A DNA stretch of 38,333 nt from Nocardia otitidiscaviarum NBRC 14405 (GCF_000308635.1 NZ_BAGD01000272.1:1-38333); one strand, 5' to 3'. Shown: positions 7,864-16,608, counted from the stretch's first letter. The notes: generated by a model from the sequence alone, not told the origin. Numbers and translations: made by a program.

Positions 7864-9279
7864 TCACCCGGCGGTGGACGGCACGTACGGAATGTGCTGC
7901 GAGCTGTTGTCGTCCACCCGGATCGGGCGACCCAACTGCGGGAAGGCGCGCTGGGCGCAGTCGGTGCGCTCGCAGACCTTGCAGCCCGCGCCGATCGGCA
8001 CGGCCGCGCTCGGATCGTCCACCGGCAGCGCGTGGGAGTAGACGAGCTTGTCCGCGTACGCCAGATCGCAGCCCAGCCCGATGGCGAAATCCCTTTTCGC
8101 GGACAGGTATCCGGGCGTCTTCTCGTCGGTGGTGCGGGCCAGCCACAGGTAGTTGCGGCCGTCGGGCATCCGCGCGATCTGGGTGCGGATGCTGCCCGGG
8201 GTGGCGAACGCCTCGTGCACCACCCACAGCGGACAGCTGCCACCCACCCGGGAGAAATGGAATGCGGTGGCGGACTGGCGTTTCGAGATGTTCCCGGCGC
8301 GGTCGGTGCGGACGAAGAAGAACGGCACCCCACGCTTGCCGGGCCGCTGCAGGGTGGACAGGCGGTGGCAGACGGTCTCGAAGCCGACCTCGAATTGGGC
8401 TGCCAGCAGTTCGATGTCGTAGCGCAACGCTTCGGCGGCCGTCCAGAACCGGGTGTAGGGCAGGATGAGCGCACCGGCGAAGTAGTTGGCCAGGCCGATC
8501 CGCAGCAGTCCCCGCGACTGCTCCGGCATGGCGTCGGCCTCGTCGATGAGGTCGGCGATGACCGCGCCCTGGGTGAGGAAGGCCAACTGCGTGGCCAATT
8601 GGAAGGCACGCTGCCCGGTCGAGAGCCGACGCGCCAGGGTCAGCACGCGGTCGTTCGGGTCGTACACCCGTTTGGGTCCGGGATGATTCGGATCATCGGT
8701 GCGGATCGCCACCGTGATGCCGAACTCCTCTCGCAACAGGCGGGTCAGTTGCAGGTCGAGCCCGCCCGGCTGGAAACCGTTGCGCGTGAACAGTTCCTCG
8801 GCCGCGGCGTCGAGTGCGGGGATGTGGTTGCGCCGGTCGTAGAAGTAGTCGCGCACATCCTCGTAGGGCATGGCCGTGGCGGAGTCGCCCCGGCCGCCGT
8901 CGATTTCGGCGGAGAAGCGCTCCATCTGATCGGTGGCCCCGCGCAGGCGACGATGCAGGGAGACGAGCAGACGCGCCGCCGCCGGCACCCGGGCCACCAG
9001 ATCGTCCATCTCGGCGGTGGTGATGGCGGCGCCGTCGGGGTCCTCGGCGAAGACGTCCTGGAGGTCGGCGATGAGCCGGGCGTCGGTGTCGGCGGCGAAG
9101 AAGCCCATATCCAGATCGAAGCGGGAGTTCAGGCGCAGCAGTACCGGCACGGTCAGCGGTCGTTGATCGTGCTCGAGCTGATTGATGTAGCTCACGGACA
9201 GCTCCAGGGCCTTGGCCAGCGCCGACTGGGAAAGCCCCCGCTGTTCCCGGAGCGTGCGCAGTCGCGCGCCCGCATACAT
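7864..9279 (-). CDS. prpR: PrpR-type regulator of the methylcitrate operon (ScfR/RamB family)
   Basis: This regulator of about 471 residues has an N-terminal XRE helix-turn-helix (GARLRTLREQRGLSQSALAKALELSVSYINQLEHDQR). A middle region related to the IrrE/M78 (DUF955) fold follows, then a ScfR/DUF2083 C-terminal domain. The C-terminus holds cysteines suited to an iron-sulfur cluster: GGSCP, LGCD and the cluster CKVCERTDC. Mycobacterial PrpR senses short-chain acyl-CoA and activates prp genes; the divergent prpD-prpB-prpC operon makes the same role very likely. Start: ATG 9279 has GAGGGG about 10 nt upstream. An ATG at 9288 and a TTG at 9297 are also in frame, but the ribosome-binding site lies too close to them. 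Confidence 0.9.
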   Translation of the reverse strand: MYAGARLRTLREQRGLSQSALAKALELSVSYINQLEHDQRPLTVPVLLRLNSRFDLDMGFFAADTDARLIADLQDVFAEDPDGAAITTAEMDDLVARVPAAARLLVSLHRRLRGATDQMERFSAEIDGGRGDSATAMPYEDVRDYFYDRRNHIPALDAAAEELFTRNGFQPGGLDLQLTRLLREEFGITVAIRTDDPNHPGPKRVYDPNDRVLTLARRLSTGQRAFQLATQLAFLTQGAVIADLIDEADAMPEQSRGLLRIGLANYFAGALILPYTRFWTAAEALRYDIELLAAQFEVGFETVCHRLSTLQRPGKRGVPFFFVRTDRAGNISKRQSATAFHFSRVGGSCPLWVVHEAFATPGSIRTQIARMPDGRNYLWLARTTDEKTPGYLSAKRDFAIGLGCDLAYADKLVYSHALPVDDPSAAVPIGAGCKVCERTDCAQRAFPQLGRPIRVDDNSSQHIPYVPSTAG

Positions 9280-9311
9280 CTTCTGCATGCCCCTCAATCT
9301 AGCAACCTGGC

Positions 9312-9351
9312 CTTACACAACTTTCACACTTTCACCGCCACGCTTACACAA
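9312..9351. promoter_or_regulatory. Direct repeats in the prpR-prpD divergent promoter
   Basis: The nonamer CTTACACAA occurs twice (9312-9320 and 9343-9351), 31 bp apart or about three helical turns. Between them CTTTCAC occurs twice (9321-9327 and 9329-9335). The stretch is clearly AT-richer than its surroundings and is the only spacer between prpR and prpD. It is a natural candidate for PrpR binding. The repeats are seen directly; the protein that binds them is inferred. Confidence 0.55.
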
Positions 9352-9443
9352 AAATAGGCATTTGCGGGGGATTTCCATGTCAGCACTGTCTGTATAGCGT
9401 GCGAAATATCCCGATGAACCTCGATGCCTGGGAGGCCCCGACC

Positions 9444-10949
9444 GTGAAGAACCATCTCGTCCGCACCCACCGCTCCGCGGAGAGCTTCCCCCGGGAGGAG
9501 CATCTCGCATGGCGGATCGCCGAGGTGGCCGCGGATGCCGTGGAGGTTCCTCCGGAGACAGAGGAGATGATCGTCAACCGGATCATCGACAATGCCGCCG
9601 TGGCCGCGGCCGCGCTCACCCGCCGCCCCGTCGTCAATGCCCGCGCCCAGGCGCTGGCCCACCCCTACCGGCCCGGTGCGACCGTGTTCGGTGTCGACGG
9701 CCGTTTCTCCCCGGAGTGGGCGGCCTGGGCCAATGGGGTGGCGGTGCGCGAACTCGACTTCCACGACACCTTCCTGGCCGCGGAGTACTCGCATCCGGGT
9801 GACAACATCCCGGCGATCCTCGCGGTGGCGCAGCACGCGGGCCGCTCCGGCCGCGACCTGATCCGCGGTCTGGCAACGGGTTACGAGATCCAGGTCGATC
9901 TGGTGCGCGCTATCTGCCTGCACGAGCACAAGATCGACCACGTCGCGCACCTCGGTCCGTCCGCCGCCGCCGGTATCGGCACCCTGCTCGGACTCGACAC
10001 CGAGACCATCTACCAGGCCATCGGCCAGGCGCTGCACACCACCACCGCCACCCGCCAGTCCCGCAAGGGCGAGATCTCCAGTTGGAAGGCGTACGCCCCG
10101 GCCTTCGCCGGGAAGATGGCCGTGGAGGCCGTTGACCGCGCCATGCGCGGCGAGGGTGCGCCGTCCCCGATCTGGGAGGGTGAGGACGGTGTGATCGCCT
10201 GGCTGCTGGGCGGCCCGAAGGCCGAGTACAGCGTGCCGCTGCCCGGCCCGGGTGAGCCCAAGCGCGGCATTCTCGACACCTACACCAAGGAGCATTCCGC
10301 CGAGTACCAGAGCCAGGCCCCGATCGACCTGGCGTTCCGCCTGCGCGAGCGGATCGGCGACCTCGATCGGATCGCGTCGATCGTGCTGCACACCAGCCAC
10401 CACACCCACTACGTGATCGGCACCGGTTCGCGCGACCCGCAGAAGTTCGACCCCCGGGCGTCGCGCGAGACCCTGGACCACTCGATCATGTACATCTTCG
10501 CGGTCGCCCTGCAGGACGGCACCTGGCACCACGAGCGCTCCTACGCACCCGAGCGTGCCCAGCGGCCCGACACCGTCGAGCTGTGGCGCAAGATATCGAC
10601 CGCCGAGGATCCGGAGTGGACGCGCCGCTATCACTCCACCGATCCGAACGAGAAGGCATTCGGCGCACGCGCCGAGGTGACCCTGAAGAGCGGCGAGGTC
10701 ATCACCGACGAGTTGGCCGTCGCCGACGCGCATCCGCTGGGTGCGCGCCCCTTCGCCCGCGCCCAGTACATCGCCAAGTTCCGTACCCTCGCCGAGGGCG
10801 TGATCGAACCGGCCGAGCAGGACCGATTCCTCGAGGTGGCCCAGCGCGCGGGCGAATTGTCGCCCGCCGAGCTGCCCGAACTCACCTTCTCCGTATCCAC
10901 GGATGTGCTCGCCCGCGCACCCCGGTCGCCGCGGGGGCTGTTCCGATGA
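9444..10949 (+). CDS. prpD: 2-methylcitrate dehydratase
   Basis: PrpD removes water from 2-methylcitrate to give 2-methyl-cis-aconitate in the methylcitrate cycle for propionyl-CoA. The 501-residue protein is a full-length MmgE/PrpD-family member. Characteristic stretches are NRIIDNAAVAAAAL, WAAWANGVAVRELDFHDTFLAAEYSHPGDN, ICLHEHKIDHVAHLGPS, TTTATRQSRKGEISSWKA and SQAPIDLAFRLRERI. It is very close to the mycobacterial enzyme as I remember it. Start: GTG 9444 has GGGAGG 8 nt upstream and gives an N-terminus of mycobacterial length (VKNHLVRTHRSAESFP). Upstream ATG 9414 and GTG 9399 are in frame but lack such a site. Its stop overlaps the prpB start by 4 nt (ATGA). Confidence 0.95.
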   Translation: MKNHLVRTHRSAESFPREEHLAWRIAEVAADAVEVPPETEEMIVNRIIDNAAVAAAALTRRPVVNARAQALAHPYRPGATVFGVDGRFSPEWAAWANGVAVRELDFHDTFLAAEYSHPGDNIPAILAVAQHAGRSGRDLIRGLATGYEIQVDLVRAICLHEHKIDHVAHLGPSAAAGIGTLLGLDTETIYQAIGQALHTTTATRQSRKGEISSWKAYAPAFAGKMAVEAVDRAMRGEGAPSPIWEGEDGVIAWLLGGPKAEYSVPLPGPGEPKRGILDTYTKEHSAEYQSQAPIDLAFRLRERIGDLDRIASIVLHTSHHTHYVIGTGSRDPQKFDPRASRETLDHSIMYIFAVALQDGTWHHERSYAPERAQRPDTVELWRKISTAEDPEWTRRYHSTDPNEKAFGARAEVTLKSGEVITDELAVADAHPLGARPFARAQYIAKFRTLAEGVIEPAEQDRFLEVAQRAGELSPAELPELTFSVSTDVLARAPRSPRGLFR

Positions 10950-11860
10950 CGAGTCTGCTCGCCGCCGCCACCTCCGCCGCCGACAAGCGCGTCGCCTTCC
11001 GGGCCGGACTCACCTCCGGGCGGATCCAGCGGTTCCCGGGAGCCTTCAACCCGTTGGTGGCCAGGCTGATTCAGGAGATCGGCTTCGAAGGCGCGTACGT
11101 CTCCGGGGCGGTGCTCTCGGCGGATCTGGCCCTGCCCGATATCGGTCTGACCACGCTCACCGAGGTGGCGGGCCGCGGTCAGCAGATCGCGCGGGTGACC
11201 GACCTGCCGGTGCTCATCGACGCCGACACCGGTTTCGGCGAGCCCATGAGCGCCGCCCGCACCGTCACCGTCATGGAGGACGCCGGACTCGCGGGCCTGC
11301 ATCTCGAGGATCAGGTCAACCCCAAGCGCTGCGGCCATCTCGACGGCAAGGCCGTGGTACCCGCCGCGGACATGGTGCGACGACTCCGGGCGGCGGTATC
11401 GGCCAGGCGTGACCCGAATTTCGTGATCTGCGCCCGCACCGACGCCGCCGGAATCGAGGGGATCGACGCCGCGATCGAACGGGCCCGAGCCTATGCCGAC
11501 GCGGGCGCGGACCTGATCTTCACCGAGGCTCTGCACACCGCCGCCGATTTCGAGAAGTTCCGCGCCGCGGTGTCGATTCCCCTGCTGGCCAATATGACCG
11601 AGTTCGGCAAGTCCGAACTGCTGACCGCCGAGGTGCTGGAGTCGATGGGCTACAACGCCGTCATCTATCCGGTGTCGACGCTGCGCCTGGCGATGTACGC
11701 CGCGGAGGTCGGTCTGCGGGAGATCTTCGAGCAGGGCACGCAATCCGGGCTGCTGGACCGGATGCAGCATCGCAGCCGCCTCTACGAACTGCTGCGGTAC
11801 GAGCGATACAACGAATTCGATTCCGAGATCTTCAATTTCACGCTGGGAGGGAATCAATGA
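10946..11860 (+). CDS. prpB: 2-methylisocitrate lyase
   Basis: PrpB splits 2-methylisocitrate into pyruvate and succinate. The 304-residue protein belongs to the isocitrate lyase/PEP mutase superfamily. It has the catalytic KRCGH motif (residues 127-131), with the active-site Cys, and the Mg-binding IDADTGFGEP (91-100), followed by HLEDQVNPK. The KRCGH form and the length of about 300 residues separate it from true isocitrate lyases, which are longer and have KKCGH. M. tuberculosis lacks a dedicated PrpB and uses isocitrate lyase; this organism has the full three-gene set. The start ATG 10946 overlaps the prpD stop as ATGA, and its own stop overlaps the prpC start the same way, so translation is probably coupled. 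Confidence 0.95.
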   Translation: MTSLLAAATSAADKRVAFRAGLTSGRIQRFPGAFNPLVARLIQEIGFEGAYVSGAVLSADLALPDIGLTTLTEVAGRGQQIARVTDLPVLIDADTGFGEPMSAARTVTVMEDAGLAGLHLEDQVNPKRCGHLDGKAVVPAADMVRRLRAAVSARRDPNFVICARTDAAGIEGIDAAIERARAYADAGADLIFTEALHTAADFEKFRAAVSIPLLANMTEFGKSELLTAEVLESMGYNAVIYPVSTLRLAMYAAEVGLREIFEQGTQSGLLDRMQHRSRLYELLRYERYNEFDSEIFNFTLGGNQ

Positions 11861-12984
11861 TGGGGGATATCGCCGTCCCGACCATCTACAAGGGACTCGC
11901 GGGGGTCGTCGTCGACACCACCGCGATTTCCAAGGTGGTGCCCGAGACCAACTCGCTGACCTATCGCGGCTACGCCGTGCAGGACCTGGCGGCCCACTGC
12001 ACCTTCGAACAGGTCGCCTACCTGCTCTGGTACGGCGAACTACCGAGCGACGCGCAGTACGCGCGGTTCTGCCAGCAGGAGCGCGCCTCCCGCCGGGCGG
12101 ACCGCTCGCTGCTGTCGCTCATCGCGAAGATGCCCGACAACTGCCACCCGATGGATGTGGTGCGCACCGCGATCAGCTATCTGGGCGCGGAAGATCCCCT
12201 GGAAGACGACAATTCGCCGCAGGCCAATCGCGCCAAGGCATTGCGCATGATGGCGGTGCTGCCCACCATCGTGGCCGCCGACCACCGCAAACGGCACGGC
12301 CTGGAACCCATTGCGCCACACTCGCAGCTGGGCTTCGCCGAGAACTTCCTGACTATGTGTTTCGGGAAGGTTCCCGCTCCGGAACTGGTGCGGGCGTTCG
12401 AGGTCTCGCTGATCCTGTACGCCGAGCACAGCTTCAACGCCTCCACCTTCGCCGCCCGCGTGGTCACCTCCACGCTCTCCGATATCTACAGCGCGGTCAC
12501 CGCCGCCATCGGCGCGCTCAAGGGACCGCTGCACGGCGGCGCGAACGAGGCCGTCATGCACCACATGCTCGAGATCGGCGACCCCGATCTGGCCGCACGG
12601 TGGCTGCGCGACAAGCTGTCCCGCGGTGAGAAGGTCATGGGATTCGGCCACCGGGTGTACAAGAACGGCGACTCCCGGGTGCCGACCATGAAGCGCGCGT
12701 TCCTGGATATCGCCGCCGCCACCGACGGAGCGCCGTGGGTGCGGATGTACGAGATCCTGGAGAGCACCATGCGCGAGGCCACCGGGATCGCCCCGAATCT
12801 GGACTTCCCCGCCGGCCCGGCCTATTACCTGCTCGGCTTCGATATCGAGATGTTCACGCCGATCTTCGTCATGAGCCGCATCACCGGCTGGACCGCCCAC
12901 ATCGTCGAGCAGGGTGAATCCAATGCGTTGATCCGGCCCCTGAGCGAATACGTCGGTGTGCCACCGCGTTCGGTCGTGGCCTGA
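11857..12984 (+). CDS. prpC: 2-methylcitrate synthase (citrate synthase family)
   Basis: PrpC condenses propionyl-CoA with oxaloacetate to 2-methylcitrate, the entry step of the cycle. The 375-residue protein has the citrate synthase catalytic triad: His226 in LHGGANEAV, His265 in GFGHRVYKNGDSR and Asp316 in NLDFPAGPAYY. The N-terminal half contains KGLAGVVVDTTAISKVVPETNSLTYRGY, typical of methylcitrate synthases of this group. Operon position after prpD and prpB settles methylcitrate rather than citrate synthase as the main role. Two adjacent ATGs (11857 and 11860) follow GGGAGG; the first overlaps the prpB stop. A strong hairpin follows the stop. Confidence 0.95.
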   Translation: MMGDIAVPTIYKGLAGVVVDTTAISKVVPETNSLTYRGYAVQDLAAHCTFEQVAYLLWYGELPSDAQYARFCQQERASRRADRSLLSLIAKMPDNCHPMDVVRTAISYLGAEDPLEDDNSPQANRAKALRMMAVLPTIVAADHRKRHGLEPIAPHSQLGFAENFLTMCFGKVPAPELVRAFEVSLILYAEHSFNASTFAARVVTSTLSDIYSAVTAAIGALKGPLHGGANEAVMHHMLEIGDPDLAARWLRDKLSRGEKVMGFGHRVYKNGDSRVPTMKRAFLDIAAATDGAPWVRMYEILESTMREATGIAPNLDFPAGPAYYLLGFDIEMFTPIFVMSRITGWTAHIVEQGESNALIRPLSEYVGVPPRSVVA

Positions 12985-12996
12985 GCGGACGCGATG

Positions 12997-13026
12997 CCGG
13001 GCCGGTCCCACACGGAACCGGCCCGG
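12997..13026. terminator. Hairpin between convergent prpC and katG
   Basis: Perfect 10-bp arms CCGGGCCGGT and ACCGGCCCGG enclose a 10-nt loop. It lies 12 nt after the prpC stop and 24 nt beyond the katG stop on the other strand. It could end transcription in both directions. There is no U-tract, as is common in GC-rich actinomycetes. Confidence 0.7.
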
Positions 13027-13050
13027 TCGTCACGCCGCGACGCGGCTACC

Positions 13051-15255
13051 TCAGGCGAGGTCGAACCGGTCGTTCTCCATGACCCCCACCCAGGCGCTGA
13101 CGAAGTCGTCGACGAACTTGCGGCCCGCGTCCTGCTGGGCGTACACCTCGGCCACCGCACGCAGCACCGAATGCGAACCGAAGAGCAGGTCGTTGGCGGT
13201 GGCGGTCCAGCGGGTCTTGCCGGAGGCGCGGTCGACGCCCTCGTACACGTTCTCCGCGGACTCCGACGGCTTCCACTCGGTGTTGTCGTCGAGCAGGTTG
13301 ACGAAGAAGTCGTTGGTCAGCGTGCCCGGACGGTCGGTGAAGACGCCGTGCTCGGAGCCGCCGTAGTTCGCGCCGAGCGCACGCATGCCGCCGATCAGCA
13401 CCGTCAGCTGCGGAGCCGTCACGTCGAGCATGTAGGCCCGGTCCAGCAGCAGCCGTTCCAGCGGGGCCTTCTCCCCGGAGCGCACGTAGTTGCGGAAGCC
13501 GTCGGCGCGCGGTTCCAGTACCGCGAACGACTCCACATCCGTGTTCTCCTGGGTGGCGTCCGTGCGACCGGGCCGGAACGGCACGGTCACCTCGTGCCCA
13601 GCATCCTTGGCGGCCTTCTCGACGGCCGCCGATCCGGCGAGCACGATCAGATCGGCGAGGGAGATCTTCTTGCCACCCGCGGCAGAGCCGTTGAACTCCG
13701 CCTGGATGCGTTCCAGCACGGGCAGCACCTTCGCCAGTTCGGCGGGTTCGTTGACCCCCCAGTTCTTCTGGGGTTCGAGCCGGATGCGGGCACCGTTCGC
13801 GCCACCGCGCTTGTCGGTGCTGCGGAAGCTCGCCGCCGACGCCCACGCGGTCTTGACCAGCTGCGTCACCGACAGGCCGGAGTCGAGGACCTTGGCCTTC
13901 AGCGCCGCCACGTCCTGATCGTCGACCAGTTCGTGGTCGACCGCGGGCACCGGATCCTGCCACAGCTGCGGTTCGGGCACCCACGGCCCCAGGTAGCGGC
14001 TGACCGGACCCATATCGCGGTGCAGCAGCTTGTACCACGCCTTGGCGAAGGCCTCGGCCAACTCCTCGGGATGCTCCAGCCAGCGGCTGGTGATCTCCCG
14101 GTAGATCGGATCCTCACGCAGCGACAGATCGGTGGTGAGCATGGTCGGGGCGCGCCCCGGACCGCCGAACGGGTCCGGGATGGTGCCCGCGCCCGCGCCG
14201 TCCTTGGCGGTCCACTGCCAGGCCCCGGCGGGGCTCTTGGTCAGCTCCCATTCGTAGCCGTAGAGGTTCTGCAGGAAGCCGTTGCCCCACTGGGTCGGGG
14301 TGGAGGTCCACACCACTTCGAGCCCACTGGTGATGGCGTCCTTGCCCTTTCCGGTGCCGTGTGCGCTCTTCCAGCCCAGCCCCTGCTGTTCCAGCGGGGC
14401 GGCCTCGGGTTCCGGGCCGACCAGGGCGGCATCACCCGCGCCGTGGGTCTTGCCGAAGCTGTGCCCGCCGACGATGAGCGCGGCGGTCTCCTCGTCGTTC
14501 ATGGCCATGCGGCCGAAGGTCTCGCGGATGTCGCGGGCGGCGGCCACCGGGTCCGGCTGCCCGTTGGGGCCTTCCGGATTCACATAGATCAGGCCCATCT
14601 GGACGGCGCCGAGCGGACCGGCGAGTTCACGGTCACCACTGTAGCGCTCGTCGCCGAGCCAGGTGTCCTCCGGGCCCCAGAAGATCTCTTCCGGCTCCCA
14701 GACGTCGGGGCGGCCGAAACCGAAGCCGAAGGTCTTGAACCCCATCGACTCCAGCGCCACATTGCCCGCGAACACCAGCAGGTCGGCCCAGGAGATCTTG
14801 TTGCCGTACTTCTGTTTGACCGGCCACAGCAGGCGGCGGGCTTTGTCCAGGTTGGCGTTGTCGGGCCAGCTGTTGAGCGGCGCGAAGCGCTGCGCGCCCT
14901 GGCCGCCACCACCACGCCCGTCGGCGATGCGGTAGGTGCCCGCGGCATGCCAGCTCATTCGGATGAACAGGCCGCCGTAGTTGCCGTAGTCGGCGGGCCA
15001 CCAGTCCTTCGAATCGGTCAGCACCGCGGCCACGTCCGCCTTCAGCGCCTCGACATCCAGCTTCCGGAACTCCGCGGCGTAGTCGAAATCCGCGCCGAGC
15101 GGGTTGGATTTCGAGGAATGCGCGTGCAGCACCGAGACATCGATCTGCTCCGGCCACCAGTCCTTGTTGGTGCGCGGGCGATGGTCGGTCTTGGGGGTCG
15201 GGGCCGGGATCGCCGGGTTCTCACTCTCGCTGGTGCTGTGAGTTTCGGATGTCAC
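13051..15255 (-). CDS. katG: Catalase-peroxidase
   Basis: KatG is a bifunctional haem catalase and peroxidase that removes hydrogen peroxide; in mycobacteria it also activates isoniazid. This 734-residue protein has both class I peroxidase domains. Distal site residues are Arg99, Trp102 and His103 (FIRMSWHAAGTYR), and the proximal His is His265 (GGHSFGKTHG). The Met-Tyr-Trp adduct residues are all present (Trp102, Tyr224 in MGLIYVNPEGP, Met250 in FGRMAMND). The residue equivalent to M. tuberculosis Ser315, often changed in isoniazid resistance, is serine here (Ser310 in KDAITSG); the numbering offset is a constant 5. Start: GTG 15255 has AGGAAGGA about 7 nt upstream. It lies 35 nt after furA. 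Confidence 0.97.
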   Translation of the reverse strand: MTSETHSTSESENPAIPAPTPKTDHRPRTNKDWWPEQIDVSVLHAHSSKSNPLGADFDYAAEFRKLDVEALKADVAAVLTDSKDWWPADYGNYGGLFIRMSWHAAGTYRIADGRGGGGQGAQRFAPLNSWPDNANLDKARRLLWPVKQKYGNKISWADLLVFAGNVALESMGFKTFGFGFGRPDVWEPEEIFWGPEDTWLGDERYSGDRELAGPLGAVQMGLIYVNPEGPNGQPDPVAAARDIRETFGRMAMNDEETAALIVGGHSFGKTHGAGDAALVGPEPEAAPLEQQGLGWKSAHGTGKGKDAITSGLEVVWTSTPTQWGNGFLQNLYGYEWELTKSPAGAWQWTAKDGAGAGTIPDPFGGPGRAPTMLTTDLSLREDPIYREITSRWLEHPEELAEAFAKAWYKLLHRDMGPVSRYLGPWVPEPQLWQDPVPAVDHELVDDQDVAALKAKVLDSGLSVTQLVKTAWASAASFRSTDKRGGANGARIRLEPQKNWGVNEPAELAKVLPVLERIQAEFNGSAAGGKKISLADLIVLAGSAAVEKAAKDAGHEVTVPFRPGRTDATQENTDVESFAVLEPRADGFRNYVRSGEKAPLERLLLDRAYMLDVTAPQLTVLIGGMRALGANYGGSEHGVFTDRPGTLTNDFFVNLLDDNTEWKPSESAENVYEGVDRASGKTRWTATANDLLFGSHSVLRAVAEVYAQQDAGRKFVDDFVSAWVGVMENDRFDLA

Positions 15256-15290
15256 GACATTCCTTCCTGAATGAGTGGAGCGGGCTGCGA

Positions 15291-15722
15291 TCAGGGGCGT
15301 GCGGCCGCGGCACAGTCGGGGCACAGACCCCAGTAGATGACCTCGGCCTCGTCGATGGTGAAACCGCTGTCATCGGACGCGGTCAGGCACGGGGCCGCGC
15401 CGACGGCGCAGTCGACGTCGGCGATGGCCCCGCAGTTCCGGCAGACGACATGGTGATGGTTGTCGCCGACCCGCGTCTCGTATCGGGCCACCGATCCGGA
15501 GGGCTGAATGCATCGGATCAGGCCCGCGGCGGTCAGCGTGTGCAGCGAGTCGTACACCGCCTGGTGCGATACCGCCGACAGGCGGTCCCGGACGGCGCGG
15601 ATGATGGAATCGGTATCGGCGTGCGGGTGGTCGTGCACGGCACTCAGCACCGCGACCCGCGGGGCGGTCACGCGCAGCGAAACTCCCCGCAGCATCTGCT
15701 GGAACTCCGTGGCCGTGGGCAC
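15291..15722 (-). CDS. furA: Fur-family peroxide/iron-responsive repressor
   Basis: FurA represses the furA-katG operon and is relieved by peroxide. The 143-residue protein has the Fur winged helix (VSHQAVYDSLHTLTAAGLIRCIQPSG) and a C-terminal metal-binding domain with DNHHHVVCRNCG (His89-91, Cys94, Cys97). A second CxxC (CPDC) is close to the end. I chose GTG 15722 because it gives the same number of residues before LRVTAPR as mycobacterial FurA and lies exactly where a leaderless transcript would begin (see the promoter entry). An ATG at 15761 is in frame and would add 13 residues, but it overlaps the likely promoter and has no good ribosome-binding site. katG follows after 35 nt. Confidence 0.92.
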   Translation of the reverse strand: MPTATEFQQMLRGVSLRVTAPRVAVLSAVHDHPHADTDSIIRAVRDRLSAVSHQAVYDSLHTLTAAGLIRCIQPSGSVARYETRVGDNHHHVVCRNCGAIADVDCAVGAAPCLTASDDSGFTIDEAEVIYWGLCPDCAAAARP

Positions 15723-15727
15723 ACCCA

Positions 15728-15757
15728 GAGTCTCGTCCGCTCTCTGGAACGAGTCAA
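15728..15757 (-). promoter_or_regulatory. Probable furA-katG promoter
   Basis: On the minus strand TTGACT (15757-15752) is followed after 17 nt by GAGACT (15734-15729), a -35/-10 pair at ideal spacing. About 6 nt separate the -10 from GTG 15722, so the message would be leaderless. The segment CTTGACTCGTTCCAGAGAG resembles furA promoter regions of mycobacteria and streptomycetes as I recall them. It probably also contains the FurA operator. Confidence 0.6.
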
Positions 15758-15783
15758 GCATTCTGGCGGATCCGGAAAACCCG

Positions 15784-16551
15784 CTATCGATCGTGCGCCG
15801 CCGCGACCGCGCCGGTATCGAGCAGGCCCGTCAGCGTGGCGAGCAGGTCGGCACGCTCCGGATACTCGCCCGGGTTCCACGGGCATGCGATATCCAGGGC
15901 GACGACCCGACCGGTGGCGATCACCCGCCGCACCGCGTCGAGCACGGCGTCGCGGGTGGGCCCGCCGGTCACCGGATGGAGCAGGCCCGGAACCTCCTCG
16001 GCGGTGATCACGTCGACGTCGATGTGCAGCAGCACCGGGCCGTCCGGCAGCGTGATCGTGTCGACCCCGCAATGCCGCACCGGCGCGGTCGAAAGGTACT
16101 CCCGCTCACCGGGATCCAGATCGCGGGCGTCGACCAGTACGGTCCGCTCCGCGGCCACCGGACGCAGCCCGAGCGGTTCGGCCATCAGGTCCGCGTGTAC
16201 CCCGAGCGCGAGGCGCAGCGACATGCCGCCGATATAGCCGGAGGTCGACGATTCCAGCGTGTGCACATCACCGTGCGCGTCGAACCAGACGACGGCGGGG
16301 TCGATTCCGCGCCGCTGCACGCCCGCCAGCGTGCCCAGGGCGACCGTGCAATCCCCCGACAGCACCACCGGCGTGCCCTCGACCGCGGCGACCGTGGCCG
16401 CCACCTCCCGGTACAGGGCGACCAGACGCTCCCAGACGGTGCCGTCGGGCAGCTCGGGCACCACGGTCCGATAGCCGGGACCCGGCATCGGAATGGCGTC
16501 CGGAGCCAAGGGTTCGTCTTGATGGAACGGCACGAGAACAGGCGAGGACAT
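15784..16551 (-). CDS. Arginase/agmatinase-fold protein with an altered metal site
   Basis: This 255-residue protein belongs to the ureohydrolase (arginase/agmatinase/formimidoylglutamase) fold. It has the second motif WFDAHGDVHT (Asp91, His93, Asp95) and the third motif HIDVDVI (Asp178, Asp180), both binuclear Mn ligands. The first motif, normally GGDHS with a metal-binding His, reads SGDCT (Gly66-Asp67-Cys68), so the His is replaced by Cys. Actinobacterial arginase-like proteins of this form exist, but I do not know their substrate and hydrolysis of arginine should not be assumed. It is on the same strand as the XRE-cupin regulator upstream (57-nt gap) and furA downstream. Confidence 0.8.
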   Translation of the reverse strand: MSSPVLVPFHQDEPLAPDAIPMPGPGYRTVVPELPDGTVWERLVALYREVAATVAAVEGTPVVLSGDCTVALGTLAGVQRRGIDPAVVWFDAHGDVHTLESSTSGYIGGMSLRLALGVHADLMAEPLGLRPVAAERTVLVDARDLDPGEREYLSTAPVRHCGVDTITLPDGPVLLHIDVDVITAEEVPGLLHPVTGGPTRDAVLDAVRRVIATGRVVALDIACPWNPGEYPERADLLATLTGLLDTGAVAAAHDR

Positions 16552-16608
16552 GGAGCGACGCTAGACCCGGAAACCCGTGTCCGCAATGTGTTTCGGGGTC
16601 GGCGGCCC

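Noticed and set aside
12994..15270. Very long open frame opposite katG, and similar frames opposite the trehalose enzyme (30545-32824) and the MoxR/DUF58 genes (19-2445)
   Set aside because: These are antisense shadows common in GC-rich genomes. Their translations are Arg/Gly/His-rich without domains, while the opposite strand encodes clear enzymes.
15723..15761. ATG 15761 as the furA start
   Set aside because: The extra 13 codons coincide with a well-spaced promoter, lack a ribosome-binding site upstream and make the protein longer than its relatives.
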